Positions 36,529 to 47,141 of a stretch of DNA of 64,000 nt are shown in pieces. The notes beneath the pieces are model-generated. The model did not search any database. It was not told where the DNA came from and was given only the letters and a program-made list of their open reading frames with translations. Within the stretch, counting starts at the first letter, position 1. The number at the start of each line of letters is the position of its first letter. A program made the translations under genes and the position numbers. The stretch is from contig DGQF01000009.1 of the NCBI GenBank assembly GCA_002389675.1, positions 2,461 through 66,460 on the forward strand, in the 5' to 3' direction. This stretch comes from Gammaproteobacteria bacterium UBA4421 (GTDB lineage Bacteria; Pseudomonadota; Gammaproteobacteria; Pseudomonadales; Azotimanducaceae).

Positions 36529-36966
36529 ATGACCCGGGTTGATTTCTATATTCTCGAAGACCAAACATTAGATGCCAGTCTGAGATTTGCTTGCCGTCTC
36601 AGCCTCAAGGCATATCTGAGCCGTCAACCCGTACATATTCACGTGGCCGACACAAAGACCGCATCAGATTTAGACGAACTGATGTGGAACTACCCAAAAC
36701 ACCGGTTTGTACCCCATGAAATCGCCGCATCCAAACAACCTGCCTCAAGTCCGATACAAATCAGCAGTCAGATGCCACACCGTAACGAGGGGTTGCTGAT
36801 CAATCTGGCTTTGGATGTCCCTGTTTTTTTCGGCCGCTTTGATCGGGTTGCTGAAATTATTGTTGGGGAAACAAAAGAACAGGGCCGCCAACGATACTCG
36901 CATTACCGAGACCGCGGGTATCCCCTGCATCACCACGAACTCAGTGACTGGGAGCGAACAGAATGA
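36529..36966 (+). CDS. holC: DNA polymerase III chi subunit
   Basis: 145 residues. MTRVDFYILEDQTLDASLRF, CRLSLKAYLS and DLDELMWNYPKHRFVPHEIA match the chi family, which bridges the clamp loader (with psi) to single-stranded-binding protein. The segment DVPVFFGRFDRVAEII and the late GRQRYSHYRDRGYPLHHHEL are also standard. It is flanked by pepA and valS, the classical order. Its frame is open further upstream inside pepA, but ATG 36529 is the family start. Confidence 0.9.
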   Translation: MTRVDFYILEDQTLDASLRFACRLSLKAYLSRQPVHIHVADTKTASDLDELMWNYPKHRFVPHEIAASKQPASSPIQISSQMPHRNEGLLINLALDVPVFFGRFDRVAEIIVGETKEQGRQRYSHYRDRGYPLHHHELSDWERTE

Positions 36967-37028
36967 GCCTCACAGCCTGCAACATAGACCCGGTCATTCC
37001 AACCGCCGAATCAATATAGGTCCCAATC

Positions 37029-39809
37029 ATGGATAGCAGTTTCGACCCACACGCCATTGAGCAAAAATTGTACGACCACTGGGCGTCACAGAATTACTTT
37101 AGCCCAGCCGGAGACGGTCCCGGCTACTGCGTGCTAATCCCTCCCCCAAATGTGACCGGAACGCTACATATGGGCCATGCATTTAATCAGACGCTCATGG
37201 ATACTTTGATCCGGCATGCACGTATGCAAGGATCTCGAACACTTTGGCAGATGGGCACTGATCATGCTGGGATTGCTACCCAGATGCTGGTGGAACGACA
37301 ACTCAACGAACAGGGTATTAAACGACTGGATCTGGGCCGCGAAGCTTTCAATGAAAAAGTATGGGCATGGAAAGAGTCATCGGGCGACACCATCGCGCAA
37401 CAGATACGCCGAATGGGCTCTAGTTTAGACTGGTCGCGAAACCGATTCACAATGGACGCGCCCTATGCAGCGGCTGTCAGAGAGGTTTTCGAAAGGCTCT
37501 ACGATCAAGGGTTGATTTATCGGGGCAAACGTCTGGTTAACTGGGATCCCCACCTACGGACTGCCATATCCGATCTTGAAGTCGAAAACCACGATGAAGC
37601 GGGGTTCCTTTGGCATTTCCACTATCCATTGCTCGATGGATTAAAAACCGAGGACGGCAAAGCTGTACTGACGGTGGCCACCACCCGACCTGAAACTATG
37701 CTCGGCGATAGCGCTGTTGCCGTACATCCTGAAGACCCACGTTATGCGCACCTGATTGGAGGTTTTGTCAACCTGCCACTGGTTGACCGAAAAATACCAA
37801 TCATCGCTGATGAATATGTCGATCGCGAATTCGGCACAGGCTGCGTAAAGATCACTCCCGCCCACGATTTTAACGATCACGAAGTGGGCACACGCCACGA
37901 CTTACCGCTGATTAATATTTTTAACGACGACGCAACCCTTAATCAAACAGTGCCTGACCCATATCGAGGGATGACCCGCGAGGCTGCACGCCGCAAGATC
38001 GTCGAGGATTTAGATGCTCTGCACTTACTCGGTGAAATCAAAGACCATAAGCTCATGGTGCCCCGCGGTGACCGTTCTGGGGCGATCATCGAACCCCTGT
38101 TAACCGATCAATGGTTTGTGAAAATTGCCCCTTTGGCGAAACCAGCTATTGCAGCCGTGGAGAATGGGGACATTAATTTTGTGCCCAAGCAATACGAGAA
38201 TGTCTATTTTTCCTGGATGCGAGACATTCAGGATTGGTGCATCAGCCGCCAGCAATGGTGGGGCCATCAGATTCCCGCTTTTTATGATCCGCAGGGTAAT
38301 GTCTACGTCGCGAAAGATGAGGATACGGCGCGCGTAAAATATAATCTCGCAGAGGACCTACCTCTTTCGCGTGATGAGGACGTACTCGAAACTTGGTTCT
38401 CGTCGGCATTGTGGCCTTTTGCCACCTTGGGCTGGCCCAACGAAACCGATGATTTGGCAGATTTTCTACCCTCAGCAACGCTGGTCACCGGGCACGACAT
38501 CATCTTTTTCTGGGTTGCCCGCATGATTATGATGACCCTTCATTTCACCGGGAAAGTGCCTTTTCACAACGTCTACGTTCACGGACTGGTTCGCGATGCC
38601 GAGGGCCAGAAGATGTCAAAAACCAAGGGCAACGGCTTGGATCCGCTAGATTTCATTGATGGCATAGATCTGGATAATCTACTAACAAAGCGAACCAGCA
38701 ATTTAACGCAGCCACAACTTGCCCCGCGTATTGCAAAAGCAACAAAAAAAGACTTTCCAGCGGGCATACCGTCCTACGGCACCGATGCTCTGCGATTCAC
38801 TTTTTGTGCGTTAGCCAGTACCGGCCGCGACGTTAAGTTTGACTTAAATCGCATTGAAGGTTACCAAAACTTCTGCAACAAATTATGGAATGCAACCAAA
38901 TTTGTGCTGATGAATACGGAAAATTTTGACCCCCTGGCCGACATTGAATTGTCGGTGATCGACCGCTGGATGATCAGCAAAACCCATGATTTGATTGGCC
39001 AGACTGAGTTTGCCTTGGAAACGTTTCGATTTGATATTTTTGCCAACAACATTTACGAATTTGCATGGCACGAATACTGCGATTGGTACCTCGAATTGAC
39101 CAAACCTTTGCTTTGGGACACCAATACAACTGCGGCTCAACGAGAGGGGACAAAACGCACACTGTTGCATGTACTCGAAAGTCTTTTACGCATAGCCCAC
39201 CCGGTGATTCCTTTTATCACTGAGACGCTATGGCACGAAGTAGCCCCCAAGTTGGGTATCCAGCAAGACACGATCATGCTGCAGTCTTACCCGCGCACCG
39301 AGGATTATCACTCAGATGTAGAGGCCGTGGCTCAAGTCGAGTGGCTAAAGGCCGTGATCAGCGGCATTCGCACTATCCGCGGAGAGGCAAACATCAAGCC
39401 AAGCCAAGAAATTAAGGTGATTTTTCAGGGCGGCGGCGAGCAGGATCGGCAGCGGGCGGCAGATACCGAAGTCATGCTCAAACGCCTAGCTAACGTTCAA
39501 GATATTCGCTGGATTGATCCCAACAGCGCTGCACCACCCAATGCATTAGCCCTGGTGAAGGACCTTAAGGTCATGGTTCCGCTCGCCGGTCTAATTGACG
39601 TCGTTGCAGAGCAAGCACGCCTGGACAAAGAAATTGGTAAAGCAGCGCAGGATTTAAAACGGATCACCGCAAAACTGAACAATAAAGGGTTTGTCGACAA
39701 GGCCCCTGCAGCAGTGGTGGGCAAGGAGCGCGACAAGGCCACCGCCCTTAGGGCGCGTATTCAAACCCTAACCGAGCAGGTCGACCAGCTGACAACCCTA
39801 GGCACTTAA
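37029..39809 (+). CDS. valS: Valyl-tRNA synthetase
   Basis: 926 residues, class I. The HIGH motif is HMGH within PPPNVTGTLHMGHAF near residue 40, and the KMSKS loop is KMSKTKGN near 535. An editing domain (CP1) lies between them with TTRPETMLGDSAVAV, and a C-terminal coiled coil with LDKEIGKAAQDLKRITAKL ends the protein, as in other ValRS. It charges tRNA-Val. The ribosome site AGGT is eight bases before the ATG. The gene is convergent with pilY2. Confidence 0.96.
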   Translation: MDSSFDPHAIEQKLYDHWASQNYFSPAGDGPGYCVLIPPPNVTGTLHMGHAFNQTLMDTLIRHARMQGSRTLWQMGTDHAGIATQMLVERQLNEQGIKRLDLGREAFNEKVWAWKESSGDTIAQQIRRMGSSLDWSRNRFTMDAPYAAAVREVFERLYDQGLIYRGKRLVNWDPHLRTAISDLEVENHDEAGFLWHFHYPLLDGLKTEDGKAVLTVATTRPETMLGDSAVAVHPEDPRYAHLIGGFVNLPLVDRKIPIIADEYVDREFGTGCVKITPAHDFNDHEVGTRHDLPLINIFNDDATLNQTVPDPYRGMTREAARRKIVEDLDALHLLGEIKDHKLMVPRGDRSGAIIEPLLTDQWFVKIAPLAKPAIAAVENGDINFVPKQYENVYFSWMRDIQDWCISRQQWWGHQIPAFYDPQGNVYVAKDEDTARVKYNLAEDLPLSRDEDVLETWFSSALWPFATLGWPNETDDLADFLPSATLVTGHDIIFFWVARMIMMTLHFTGKVPFHNVYVHGLVRDAEGQKMSKTKGNGLDPLDFIDGIDLDNLLTKRTSNLTQPQLAPRIAKATKKDFPAGIPSYGTDALRFTFCALASTGRDVKFDLNRIEGYQNFCNKLWNATKFVLMNTENFDPLADIELSVIDRWMISKTHDLIGQTEFALETFRFDIFANNIYEFAWHEYCDWYLELTKPLLWDTNTTAAQREGTKRTLLHVLESLLRIAHPVIPFITETLWHEVAPKLGIQQDTIMLQSYPRTEDYHSDVEAVAQVEWLKAVISGIRTIRGEANIKPSQEIKVIFQGGGEQDRQRAADTEVMLKRLANVQDIRWIDPNSAAPPNALALVKDLKVMVPLAGLIDVVAEQARLDKEIGKAAQDLKRITAKLNNKGFVDKAPAAVVGKERDKATALRARIQTLTEQVDQLTTLGT

Positions 39810-39816
39810 ACGCTTT

Positions 39817-40134
39817 TTAATGCTGATCTATATCAGCCACCTGTCGCATTTCGGTAATTTCGCGCCGCCCTGTTTCGAACTGTCTATAGGTGAAGACAAC
39901 CTTCATGCCTTCATTCAGCAGAGTGAAGGCCCCATAGGAACCATTGATTTCAACCTTAGCCGTCAAGCTGACATCATACTGGTAGCCACTGATAATGGCG
40001 CTGTTGCGGGAAAAATCTAATTCCTGAATGATGCCCTGGCGCTCTCCAAGAGGCACATCAAAGGGCTGCGCTGCAACAAACGTTGCCAGCAAGAACAAAC
40101 TTAAGGACGTCAAGATTAATTTATATAAAGCCAT
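39817..40134 (-). CDS. pilY2: Type IV pilus biogenesis protein PilY2
   Basis: 105 residues. Signal peptide (LILTSLSLFLLATFVAAQP) then a small beta domain (GIIQELDFSRNSAIISGYQY; KVVFTYRQFETGRREITEM). Similar small proteins are coded directly after pilY1 in Pseudomonas type IV pilus clusters. Their biochemical role is not well known. It follows pilY1 by 15 bases and is the last gene of the minor-pilin operon. Confidence 0.75.
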   Translation of the reverse strand: MALYKLILTSLSLFLLATFVAAQPFDVPLGERQGIIQELDFSRNSAIISGYQYDVSLTAKVEINGSYGAFTLLNEGMKVVFTYRQFETGRREITEMRQVADIDQH

Positions 40135-40149
40135 GTCGATCCTGTATTG

Positions 40150-43100
40150 CTAATCTCGCCGCAACTCTGTCCAAGACAATCGGCCCGTTTTTGTATCCTT
40201 AAGGTCCCTTATTTTACGGGAAATGCAGTCGTTACCCCCGCATATGAAGAGGAAATCGGTATCGTCCTGACCGCCTAAAGTTGACAGATCAACCAATTGG
40301 CCGTCCAACTGACTTTGATCAAATATCCAGCCCGCGCTATAGGTCGTTCCCTCAACTTCCAGCAAATCACTTTCGTCAACGTAACCGTCTTCGTTGAAAT
40401 CAACTATCGGTTCGTCCGGATTTCCGCCGGTCAGCGCATCAAGTATCAACAACGCGCCCGGTCGAGAACCAAAACAGGATGTCGCGTTTGTCGCCGGCAG
40501 TACGGTTGTGGTCACGATCGCGCCATCACGATACAAAAATCGGCGAATTGCTTTTTCACCTGGAAACTGCGGTGAAGGTGGCGCTAGACCGCTGATGTCG
40601 TTGTTTAAGGCACCCGATCGAGTGGTGGATGCCCGCTCCATATTTAGGTCGATATACCAGCCATAAACACCTGGACTCGTCGACTCTGAGGCGTAGGGCA
40701 CAGGCTCACTGGATAAAACGCGGCGTGTCTGAGCAGGCGCGACTGAATCATCAACAACGTTGGATAGGGTTTGTTTAACCAATCTTGTGGCCTTCGAATC
40801 GGCCAATGCGGTGCGCGGACTGCTAATCAAAGAATCCCAAATAGTATAAATCGACTGGATATCCTGATTGCTGCCATCACCCTCAGTGATAAAACTACCG
40901 GTGCCGAAGGTAATCAGGAACCCTTCTTTTTCCGGGTGCTTAACCACGAGAGGTTGTGACAGAATGGGTTGGACAACGTCAGTGCCCCCTTGAGCATACG
41001 TCGCTGAGAACAAACGAATCGCTCGCCAGTCGTCGGGATTTTCGCTGCGCATGTCAAAGCGATACAAGTGACCCATTCGATCACCGGCATAAACCAGATC
41101 GACAGTGCCGTCAAGATTTTGATCGATCGCCGCAGGACTGCCCAGCGCGTTGGGATAACCTTCTAACTGCTCACCGGGAAGGGGGACGCCATAACCGGTT
41201 GAAATTTTCACAAAATCGCCCGATTGCCAGCCGTCTATGCCTTTATCCATATCAAGGACAAACAAAGTTGCGATACCTGAGGTTGAGTTAGTGCCGTTGC
41301 CAAATATCGCAACCCACTGATTTTCACCATCTATGCCTTTACGGTTGGTCATGGTAATCACCGGCAATGACAAGGAGTACCCCATGTCTTTTATCGGCTC
41401 ACCGCTCGCGTCAACCAGCGCGCCAACCGCGCCACCTAGGGGTTCTCCCGAAAGATCTAGAGGGTAACTGTCATCGGCCTCCGTAAATTCCCACAGAACA
41501 GAAGTTTTCGCTGACGCTTCATCACTAAACTGATTTGCCGGATCAGTCACATTTAGCGCAAATACGCCTTTGCCCCCAGCACCCAGCCCACCGACAAGTG
41601 TTGTGAGCCAAGACTTATCGCTCAACCTAGACGCTCGGATATAAACGTCATTTAATCGAGGGGTCAGGTCAACAAAATAATCGTGCAAATAGAACGGCGA
41701 GGTAAATGAATCGAGTTTGTTACCATAGGGGAGCGAGTTATCTAAGATCAAATTAGGCACGTAGGCCATCACTTCGGTACCCGTAAGCGCATCGAAGCCG
41801 TGCAACATGCCATCGTTTGCGCCCACGTACACCATTTTCTGACGAGTATTCATTTGAACAGCAAAATCACTGTAGAGATCATCCGTTGGAAAAGGAGGCT
41901 GATCTCGATTGATGGCGCGCGCCTCGCCCACAAACACCGGACTCGAATTGACGATATCACCTAATAACCCTTCCCTCCTGAGCCGTTCACGCAATCCACC
42001 TATCGGCTCCTCGAAATCCCGTACGCCCCGCAAAAAATCAAGCTCATTCCGGCTCAGGGTCGTTTTTTGGTCGGTTGTCAACTCATCGTATCGGAATGGA
42101 ATTCCAGTTTTTTGTTGCGGATCGAAGGTAAAAATCACCCGCTGCGAAGGTAATTGCCCGCTCGGACTATCTGCATCTAACAGGCGAGCGGCCGTCCAAA
42201 TTGGCACGCTGTCAATTTCTCCGGTTGTACTGACCCTGCTTGCTGTTAACTCACCGGTTCGGCTGCGTAAATCGTAAAAACCGCGATACAGCAGGGTACC
42301 TTCACGCAGTGATGTCGAGTTAAACGCTGCCGCTGAACTCGAAGACGCAGCCTGAGTGAATTCACGAAAAGCCGTGCCCACCGAGGACTGCAATTGTTGC
42401 GGGTCACCCGCATTGAGAAATCGACCTCGGCTATTTACCGCTGCATGCAACATATCGTCAACTTTCGCATTTGGACCCGCATAGGGACTCGGCCACGGAA
42501 AACTTGTCGACACCGGAGCCGACGCCGCAATGGCCGGATCAATATCTCCAACCACACCAAAGGCAATCGTGAACGTTTTCATGTGCTGATGGATCAAGTC
42601 GTTGTCACTGGCAAAGGTGCCCGCGGGCACGCCATCGATGTCAGAGGTTGACAAAGGCACACTGTCCGCGATCGCCGGAAACAAGTCGTTCTCATAATAG
42701 TACATTGCGATATCTGCTAAGGTGTTTGCGTAATCATCCGCATATTTACCTCCGTCAAAAATCCCAGCACCGTCCTGATCAGCATTAACGGACAACGGTG
42801 CACTTCCATTCCAATAACCGTCAGAAAACAGTAGTGTGAAATTTTGCTGACAAATCCCCTCAGGCGCAGGCAGTGCCGGGCAACCGCGAGCCTCATGCTG
42901 ACAACTGAGAATTCGACCCGAATCGTTAAGTGCTCTACGCAGCGGAGTACCGCCGCTGGAACTTACCGAATAAACCGTATCCAAAAGCTCCCGCTTTTCA
43001 CCTTCCCAGAAATACTCATTCATCTCGGCAATGGGCTCAGATGCTCGGCGATTAATCGTTTCGTAGCCAACCCGTATGTCTTGCAGTTCAGCGACAACGT

Positions 43101-46100
43101 TACCCACTGCGGCTTTCGCAACCAACTCACGGGAGCGATAATACTGAAACCAGTTAGCAAAATTTTGAATCTCTTCGGTATAGGTGCAGGCACTGCTGAC
43201 CGAACAATCATCCCTTTCGGGGCCTCCAACATAGGTCGTGCCGTTGTTTTTGATCTCTACCCGGCTTCCCGAAACGGTATAATATCGAGGCACGTAAAAA
43301 TCAGTCACAGGAATATCAGCCAGACCTCCCCGGCGACGCCAACGGGGCACGTTGTCAGCGGTATAGGATTTCAAGCGCGTGATATCGTACGTTCTTGAAT
43401 TCGACCGTGGGTCCAACCGCACCGCCGAAGGATTCGCATCTGCAAACTCGACACCGCTATTGTCTAATCCAGTCCAAGGCTCGTAAGTCACCAGTGGGTT
43501 GTAGTAAATCTTGTTGTATGAGGCGCTGCGAGCGCGCCATACCTCGTATGTATTGCCCGGCATATATAGCGCCAGCGCTTCTTCAGAGGGCAGTACGCGG
43601 CCATTGATATTTGTCGGCGAATACGCGTTTACGGAAAGGCTGAACAAATACGAATAATCTGACTGCCTACGGCCGCGTCGGGCGATCTGCGCGTTACTGA
43701 TCACAAACCGACCACCGTCATCAGCGGAGTTGATGGACATATGCCAATCCATACTGCCTGAATCATCCATCTGCACCACAACATTCGGCGAGACGCTTGT
43801 GGATTGCTCTAACGGTGTATTGGTCAAATTGAACAATACTGAAACTTCACCAGGATTTGGTGCCTCACCCGGTGGGGGCAGCGCAATCACCTCAATGAAT
43901 ACCGTTCCAATTTCACTTTTTAAATTGCCATCAAATACAGAGTAGGTAAAAGAAGTTGTTCCTACAAAACCCAAAGCAGGCTGAAAGGTAAACGCCCCGT
44001 CACTGGTAGTAGTGGTCAGAACCCCCTCTTCAGACGGCGGTGCCGTCTCAAATACAACACTCAGGGCGTTCAACTGGAGCTCACCCTCAGGATTCACCGG
44101 CAGCAACGGGTTACCCTCTTGATCAACCCCTGCAACGTCAAAATCGTATGCACCCAGCAGGAGACCGTCCACCGCTTCAACCGTCAGCGAACTGCCCTCC
44201 AACACGGAATAATCATGCGTCTGTTTTGCTAAAGGCGCATCGTTTACCGGTTCAACATAAAAGGTAACCTTGGCAACATCTTCATCTCCGTCAGCATCAC
44301 GAATTGAATATTCGAACTCCGCTGCACCCCAAAAGTTAAGTGCCGGCTCGAAAAAAATAAGGTCTTCCTCAATCGTCGCAAGGCCCTGTGCGGTTGTGAT
44401 TGTGTCTTGATTGATGTCAACAAAACTTTGGCTACCGACAGAGACGATCGACACAATATTAGTTGGGACATCACCGAGATAATCGTTTGCCAGCACATCA
44501 ATACTAAAACCACTGCTGTCCTCAAGAATATTTGCAGTGACGTCATCTCTGGCATCAGGTAAATCATCCACTGGATTAACAACAACACTGAATACCACTG
44601 GATCACTGCTTGCGCCGGCCAAGTCTGTCGCCACCATGGCCAGCTCTGCAATGCCATAGGCATCAACTGCCAACGTCAGGTTTATGGTTTCACCTGAAAC
44701 GGAGATATCCGAAAATAAGCCCTCATTAGAATTGCTGACCACCTCGTAGGCCAACTGATCAGCATTTGTCAAAATATCGACGTCATCAAATACACCCGAT
44801 ACCGAGACATTGATCGGCGCAGCGTCTTCGTCAACGTTTTGATTGGGGATCGCAGCCTCAACCATCGGCGCATCATTTACAGCTTGTACCTCTACAGGCA
44901 AAAGATAAGTGGCGCGCGCCCCTGCCTCATCGGTTGCTTCAACGCGTACAGCGGCACTGCCGTTGGCGTTAGCCGCGAACACCATTGACAAGGTTTGGTT
45001 CGCGATAGTCAGTCGCTCAATAATGTTTGCACCCTCAGTAACGCTGGCAGATAACGTCAGTGAATCGCCCGAAGCCAAATCTACATCGGCGAAAACACCC
45101 GTAAAATCACGATCTACCGGAGCTGCATCTTCCAGTGCGTCGACCGCCTCTACTGAGCCTATCGCCACCGGTGCATCGTTCACCGAATTCACATTCACAA
45201 TGATCGACAATAGGAGCGGCTGCGTGGCCACCTGATCTGTCACCCGCACCGTCACGGTAGCCGTCCCAAACAAATCAGCGCCGCCCGCAACATTCAACTG
45301 TGGCCCCAAAAGCGTGGCCTGAACGAGCGCAGGATGGTCAATAGCCACCACCTCGTAGGCCAGCACATCGCCGTTGGTGGCAACATCAACATCCGATACA
45401 TAGCCGGAAAGATCCAGACTGGCCGCACTGTCTTCATCCATCTCTATTACAGGCACCGAGTCTTCGGCAACCGGATCGTCGTTCACGGCGACAACATTCA
45501 GCGGCACCTCAAACTCAACCGGCACGCCGCCAAAAAGATCTGATACCGATATCCCAACCGAACCCCCCAACTGATTTTGGTCCGGTACCACCACCACCGA
45601 TAGAACAGAACCGGCGAGACTCGCCGACGCAACCGCATCAGAGTTAATAGACGTCACTGAATACACCAAACTGTCACCATTGGTCGCAATATCGGCATCC
45701 GTGACTACCCCCTCCAAATCAACCGAGGCATTCACATCTTCATCTGTCGTTAATTCCGGAATATTTCCCGTTAGTTCAGGGTTGTTGTTAGCCCTGCTTA
45801 CGTCCACCGAAAATGAGCCGGAGACGGAAATTGTATCGGTTTCCTCTTCGCCCCGTTCATCCAACGCCGTATCCGTTGACGAGAGTGTATAGGCGACGGC
45901 TATAAAACCATTGAAATTGGGAGGTGGCGTCAATTGGGCTGCCGCGACGTCTGCTTCGTTGAGCACCCAACTGCCATCTGCTTGCTGGGTACCCGCGGAG
46001 AGCACACTGCCGGCAGGGAAATTGTTCAAAGTCAGGGACACAACTTCCGAGCCATCATCGTCGGCAGGCGTCAAACTCATATTTAGCGGGAAGGTTGTGC

Positions 46101-46593
46101 CCTGAATACCTTGCGCGCCAGTCGCCGAAAAATCTGGCGCGTCCGCTCTTGGGCGGAAATAAAGCACAACCTGACCAGTTCTTGTACATGCCGAACTGTT
46201 GGTGATAACTGGCGCACATATTCCATTCGTGTCGCTGTCATCCTCAAGGACTGTATAGTCGAACCGAACAACGCCGCTGAAGTCCGGCGCAGGGTCATAC
46301 CTAAAATCACCGCTGCTCAGATCAACCTCAAACCTTGCGCCAACCACACTCGGCGAGGTCACATTGAGGATAATCAAGTCGTTATCGTTATCATCAGGTC
46401 GATCGTTGTCAAATAGGCTTTCTTGAATCTCTCGATCTTCGCGCTCGACAAAAAAGTCGTCATTCACCTCAGGCGGCAGAGCCACGCTTTCGGGGATACT
46501 CCCACAAAAAAACGTAACCATGAAAAACACAGCCATCCTTCCCAGCGCATGGCGACTTCTAGCGATTAAAGGCTCTCTGGACGCAATCATCAT
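40150..46593 (-). CDS. pilY1: PilY1, giant pilus-tip protein with cadherin-like N-terminal repeats
   Basis: 2147 residues, about twice the usual PilY1 length. A signal peptide lies within the first 40 residues (RMAVFFMVTFFCGSIPESVA). Residues about 45-905 consist of repeated Ig/cadherin-like units joined by VNDAP-type linkers (for example at 370, 471, 572, 673, 783). A von Willebrand-type MIDAS motif, DDSGSM, is at 943-948. The rest is the standard PilY1 part with VYVGANDGMLHGFDALTG and a Ca-binding loop DQNLDGTVD; another EF-like loop, DFNEDGYVDESD, is at 2065-2075. PilY1 caps the pilus tip, controls retraction and binds surfaces. The repeats would lengthen it as an adhesin. ATGATG follows the pilX stop directly. 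Confidence 0.92.
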   Translation of the reverse strand: MMIASREPLIARSRHALGRMAVFFMVTFFCGSIPESVALPPEVNDDFFVEREDREIQESLFDNDRPDDNDNDLIILNVTSPSVVGARFEVDLSSGDFRYDPAPDFSGVVRFDYTVLEDDSDTNGICAPVITNSSACTRTGQVVLYFRPRADAPDFSATGAQGIQGTTFPLNMSLTPADDDGSEVVSLTLNNFPAGSVLSAGTQQADGSWVLNEADVAAAQLTPPPNFNGFIAVAYTLSSTDTALDERGEEETDTISVSGSFSVDVSRANNNPELTGNIPELTTDEDVNASVDLEGVVTDADIATNGDSLVYSVTSINSDAVASASLAGSVLSVVVVPDQNQLGGSVGISVSDLFGGVPVEFEVPLNVVAVNDDPVAEDSVPVIEMDEDSAASLDLSGYVSDVDVATNGDVLAYEVVAIDHPALVQATLLGPQLNVAGGADLFGTATVTVRVTDQVATQPLLLSIIVNVNSVNDAPVAIGSVEAVDALEDAAPVDRDFTGVFADVDLASGDSLTLSASVTEGANIIERLTIANQTLSMVFAANANGSAAVRVEATDEAGARATYLLPVEVQAVNDAPMVEAAIPNQNVDEDAAPINVSVSGVFDDVDILTNADQLAYEVVSNSNEGLFSDISVSGETINLTLAVDAYGIAELAMVATDLAGASSDPVVFSVVVNPVDDLPDARDDVTANILEDSSGFSIDVLANDYLGDVPTNIVSIVSVGSQSFVDINQDTITTAQGLATIEEDLIFFEPALNFWGAAEFEYSIRDADGDEDVAKVTFYVEPVNDAPLAKQTHDYSVLEGSSLTVEAVDGLLLGAYDFDVAGVDQEGNPLLPVNPEGELQLNALSVVFETAPPSEEGVLTTTTSDGAFTFQPALGFVGTTSFTYSVFDGNLKSEIGTVFIEVIALPPPGEAPNPGEVSVLFNLTNTPLEQSTSVSPNVVVQMDDSGSMDWHMSINSADDGGRFVISNAQIARRGRRQSDYSYLFSLSVNAYSPTNINGRVLPSEEALALYMPGNTYEVWRARSASYNKIYYNPLVTYEPWTGLDNSGVEFADANPSAVRLDPRSNSRTYDITRLKSYTADNVPRWRRRGGLADIPVTDFYVPRYYTVSGSRVEIKNNGTTYVGGPERDDCSVSSACTYTEEIQNFANWFQYYRSRELVAKAAVGNVVAELQDIRVGYETINRRASEPIAEMNEYFWEGEKRELLDTVYSVSSSGGTPLRRALNDSGRILSCQHEARGCPALPAPEGICQQNFTLLFSDGYWNGSAPLSVNADQDGAGIFDGGKYADDYANTLADIAMYYYENDLFPAIADSVPLSTSDIDGVPAGTFASDNDLIHQHMKTFTIAFGVVGDIDPAIAASAPVSTSFPWPSPYAGPNAKVDDMLHAAVNSRGRFLNAGDPQQLQSSVGTAFREFTQAASSSSAAAFNSTSLREGTLLYRGFYDLRSRTGELTASRVSTTGEIDSVPIWTAARLLDADSPSGQLPSQRVIFTFDPQQKTGIPFRYDELTTDQKTTLSRNELDFLRGVRDFEEPIGGLRERLRREGLLGDIVNSSPVFVGEARAINRDQPPFPTDDLYSDFAVQMNTRQKMVYVGANDGMLHGFDALTGTEVMAYVPNLILDNSLPYGNKLDSFTSPFYLHDYFVDLTPRLNDVYIRASRLSDKSWLTTLVGGLGAGGKGVFALNVTDPANQFSDEASAKTSVLWEFTEADDSYPLDLSGEPLGGAVGALVDASGEPIKDMGYSLSLPVITMTNRKGIDGENQWVAIFGNGTNSTSGIATLFVLDMDKGIDGWQSGDFVKISTGYGVPLPGEQLEGYPNALGSPAAIDQNLDGTVDLVYAGDRMGHLYRFDMRSENPDDWRAIRLFSATYAQGGTDVVQPILSQPLVVKHPEKEGFLITFGTGSFITEGDGSNQDIQSIYTIWDSLISSPRTALADSKATRLVKQTLSNVVDDSVAPAQTRRVLSSEPVPYASESTSPGVYGWYIDLNMERASTTRSGALNNDISGLAPPSPQFPGEKAIRRFLYRDGAIVTTTVLPATNATSCFGSRPGALLILDALTGGNPDEPIVDFNEDGYVDESDLLEVEGTTYSAGWIFDQSQLDGQLVDLSTLGGQDDTDFLFICGGNDCISRKIRDLKDTKTGRLSWTELRRD

Positions 46594-47136
46594 CTAGTCC
46601 ATTATCCTTCCGAAGGTGCTTTGCAACAGCACTTGCGCATTTACGGTACCCCCGGTACCCAACGCCGTGATACGAAACATCTCAACGCGATCAATCGTAC
46701 TGGAGGCCGCGTAAGGATCATCCTGCTGAAATGCATTCTCATCGCGCACGACCGGACCAATATACTCAATAATATATCGAGGCGCCGCGGCAGTGCCTGC
46801 CAGTGCGCCACCAGTTAAACTGTTACTGCCACGCCATATGGCCTCGTCGCGCCACAATTGCGCGCCACCTAACTCGGTGACGCGATATAGCCCCGCCGTA
46901 TTATTAAACAAGCTAACAGAGGTTATACTTTTCATACGCAGTTCTGCATCACGCAGCGCCGACTCTGCGGCTTGGAACGCGAGCAGTCTATCGTGTTCGT
47001 TGCGCGACATACGCAACTCCAAACTAGTGGTCTGCAGCGATGAGACCCCAATAATTGTGAGCACCAGCAAAAGCACTAAGGTAATAAAAAGCACGACTCC
47101 TTTTTGTTGTCGTTGGCTATTCGGGCGGGCATTCAT
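46594..47136 (-). CDS. pilX: Type IV pilus minor pilin PilX
   Basis: 180 residues. A leader ending QQKG precedes the hydrophobic stretch VVLFITLVLLLVLTIIGVSS, and AFQAAESALRDAELR is the standard PilX helix. The mature residue 5 is not Glu, as in the K-type pseudopilin of secretion systems that sits at the tip. PilX, PilV and PilW with FimU prime pilus assembly and carry PilY1. The start is six bases after pilW; pilY1 follows immediately. Confidence 0.88.
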   Translation of the reverse strand: MNARPNSQRQQKGVVLFITLVLLLVLTIIGVSSLQTTSLELRMSRNEHDRLLAFQAAESALRDAELRMKSITSVSLFNNTAGLYRVTELGGAQLWRDEAIWRGSNSLTGGALAGTAAAPRYIIEYIGPVVRDENAFQQDDPYAASSTIDRVEMFRITALGTGGTVNAQVLLQSTFGRIMD

Positions 47137-47141
47137 TTCAG

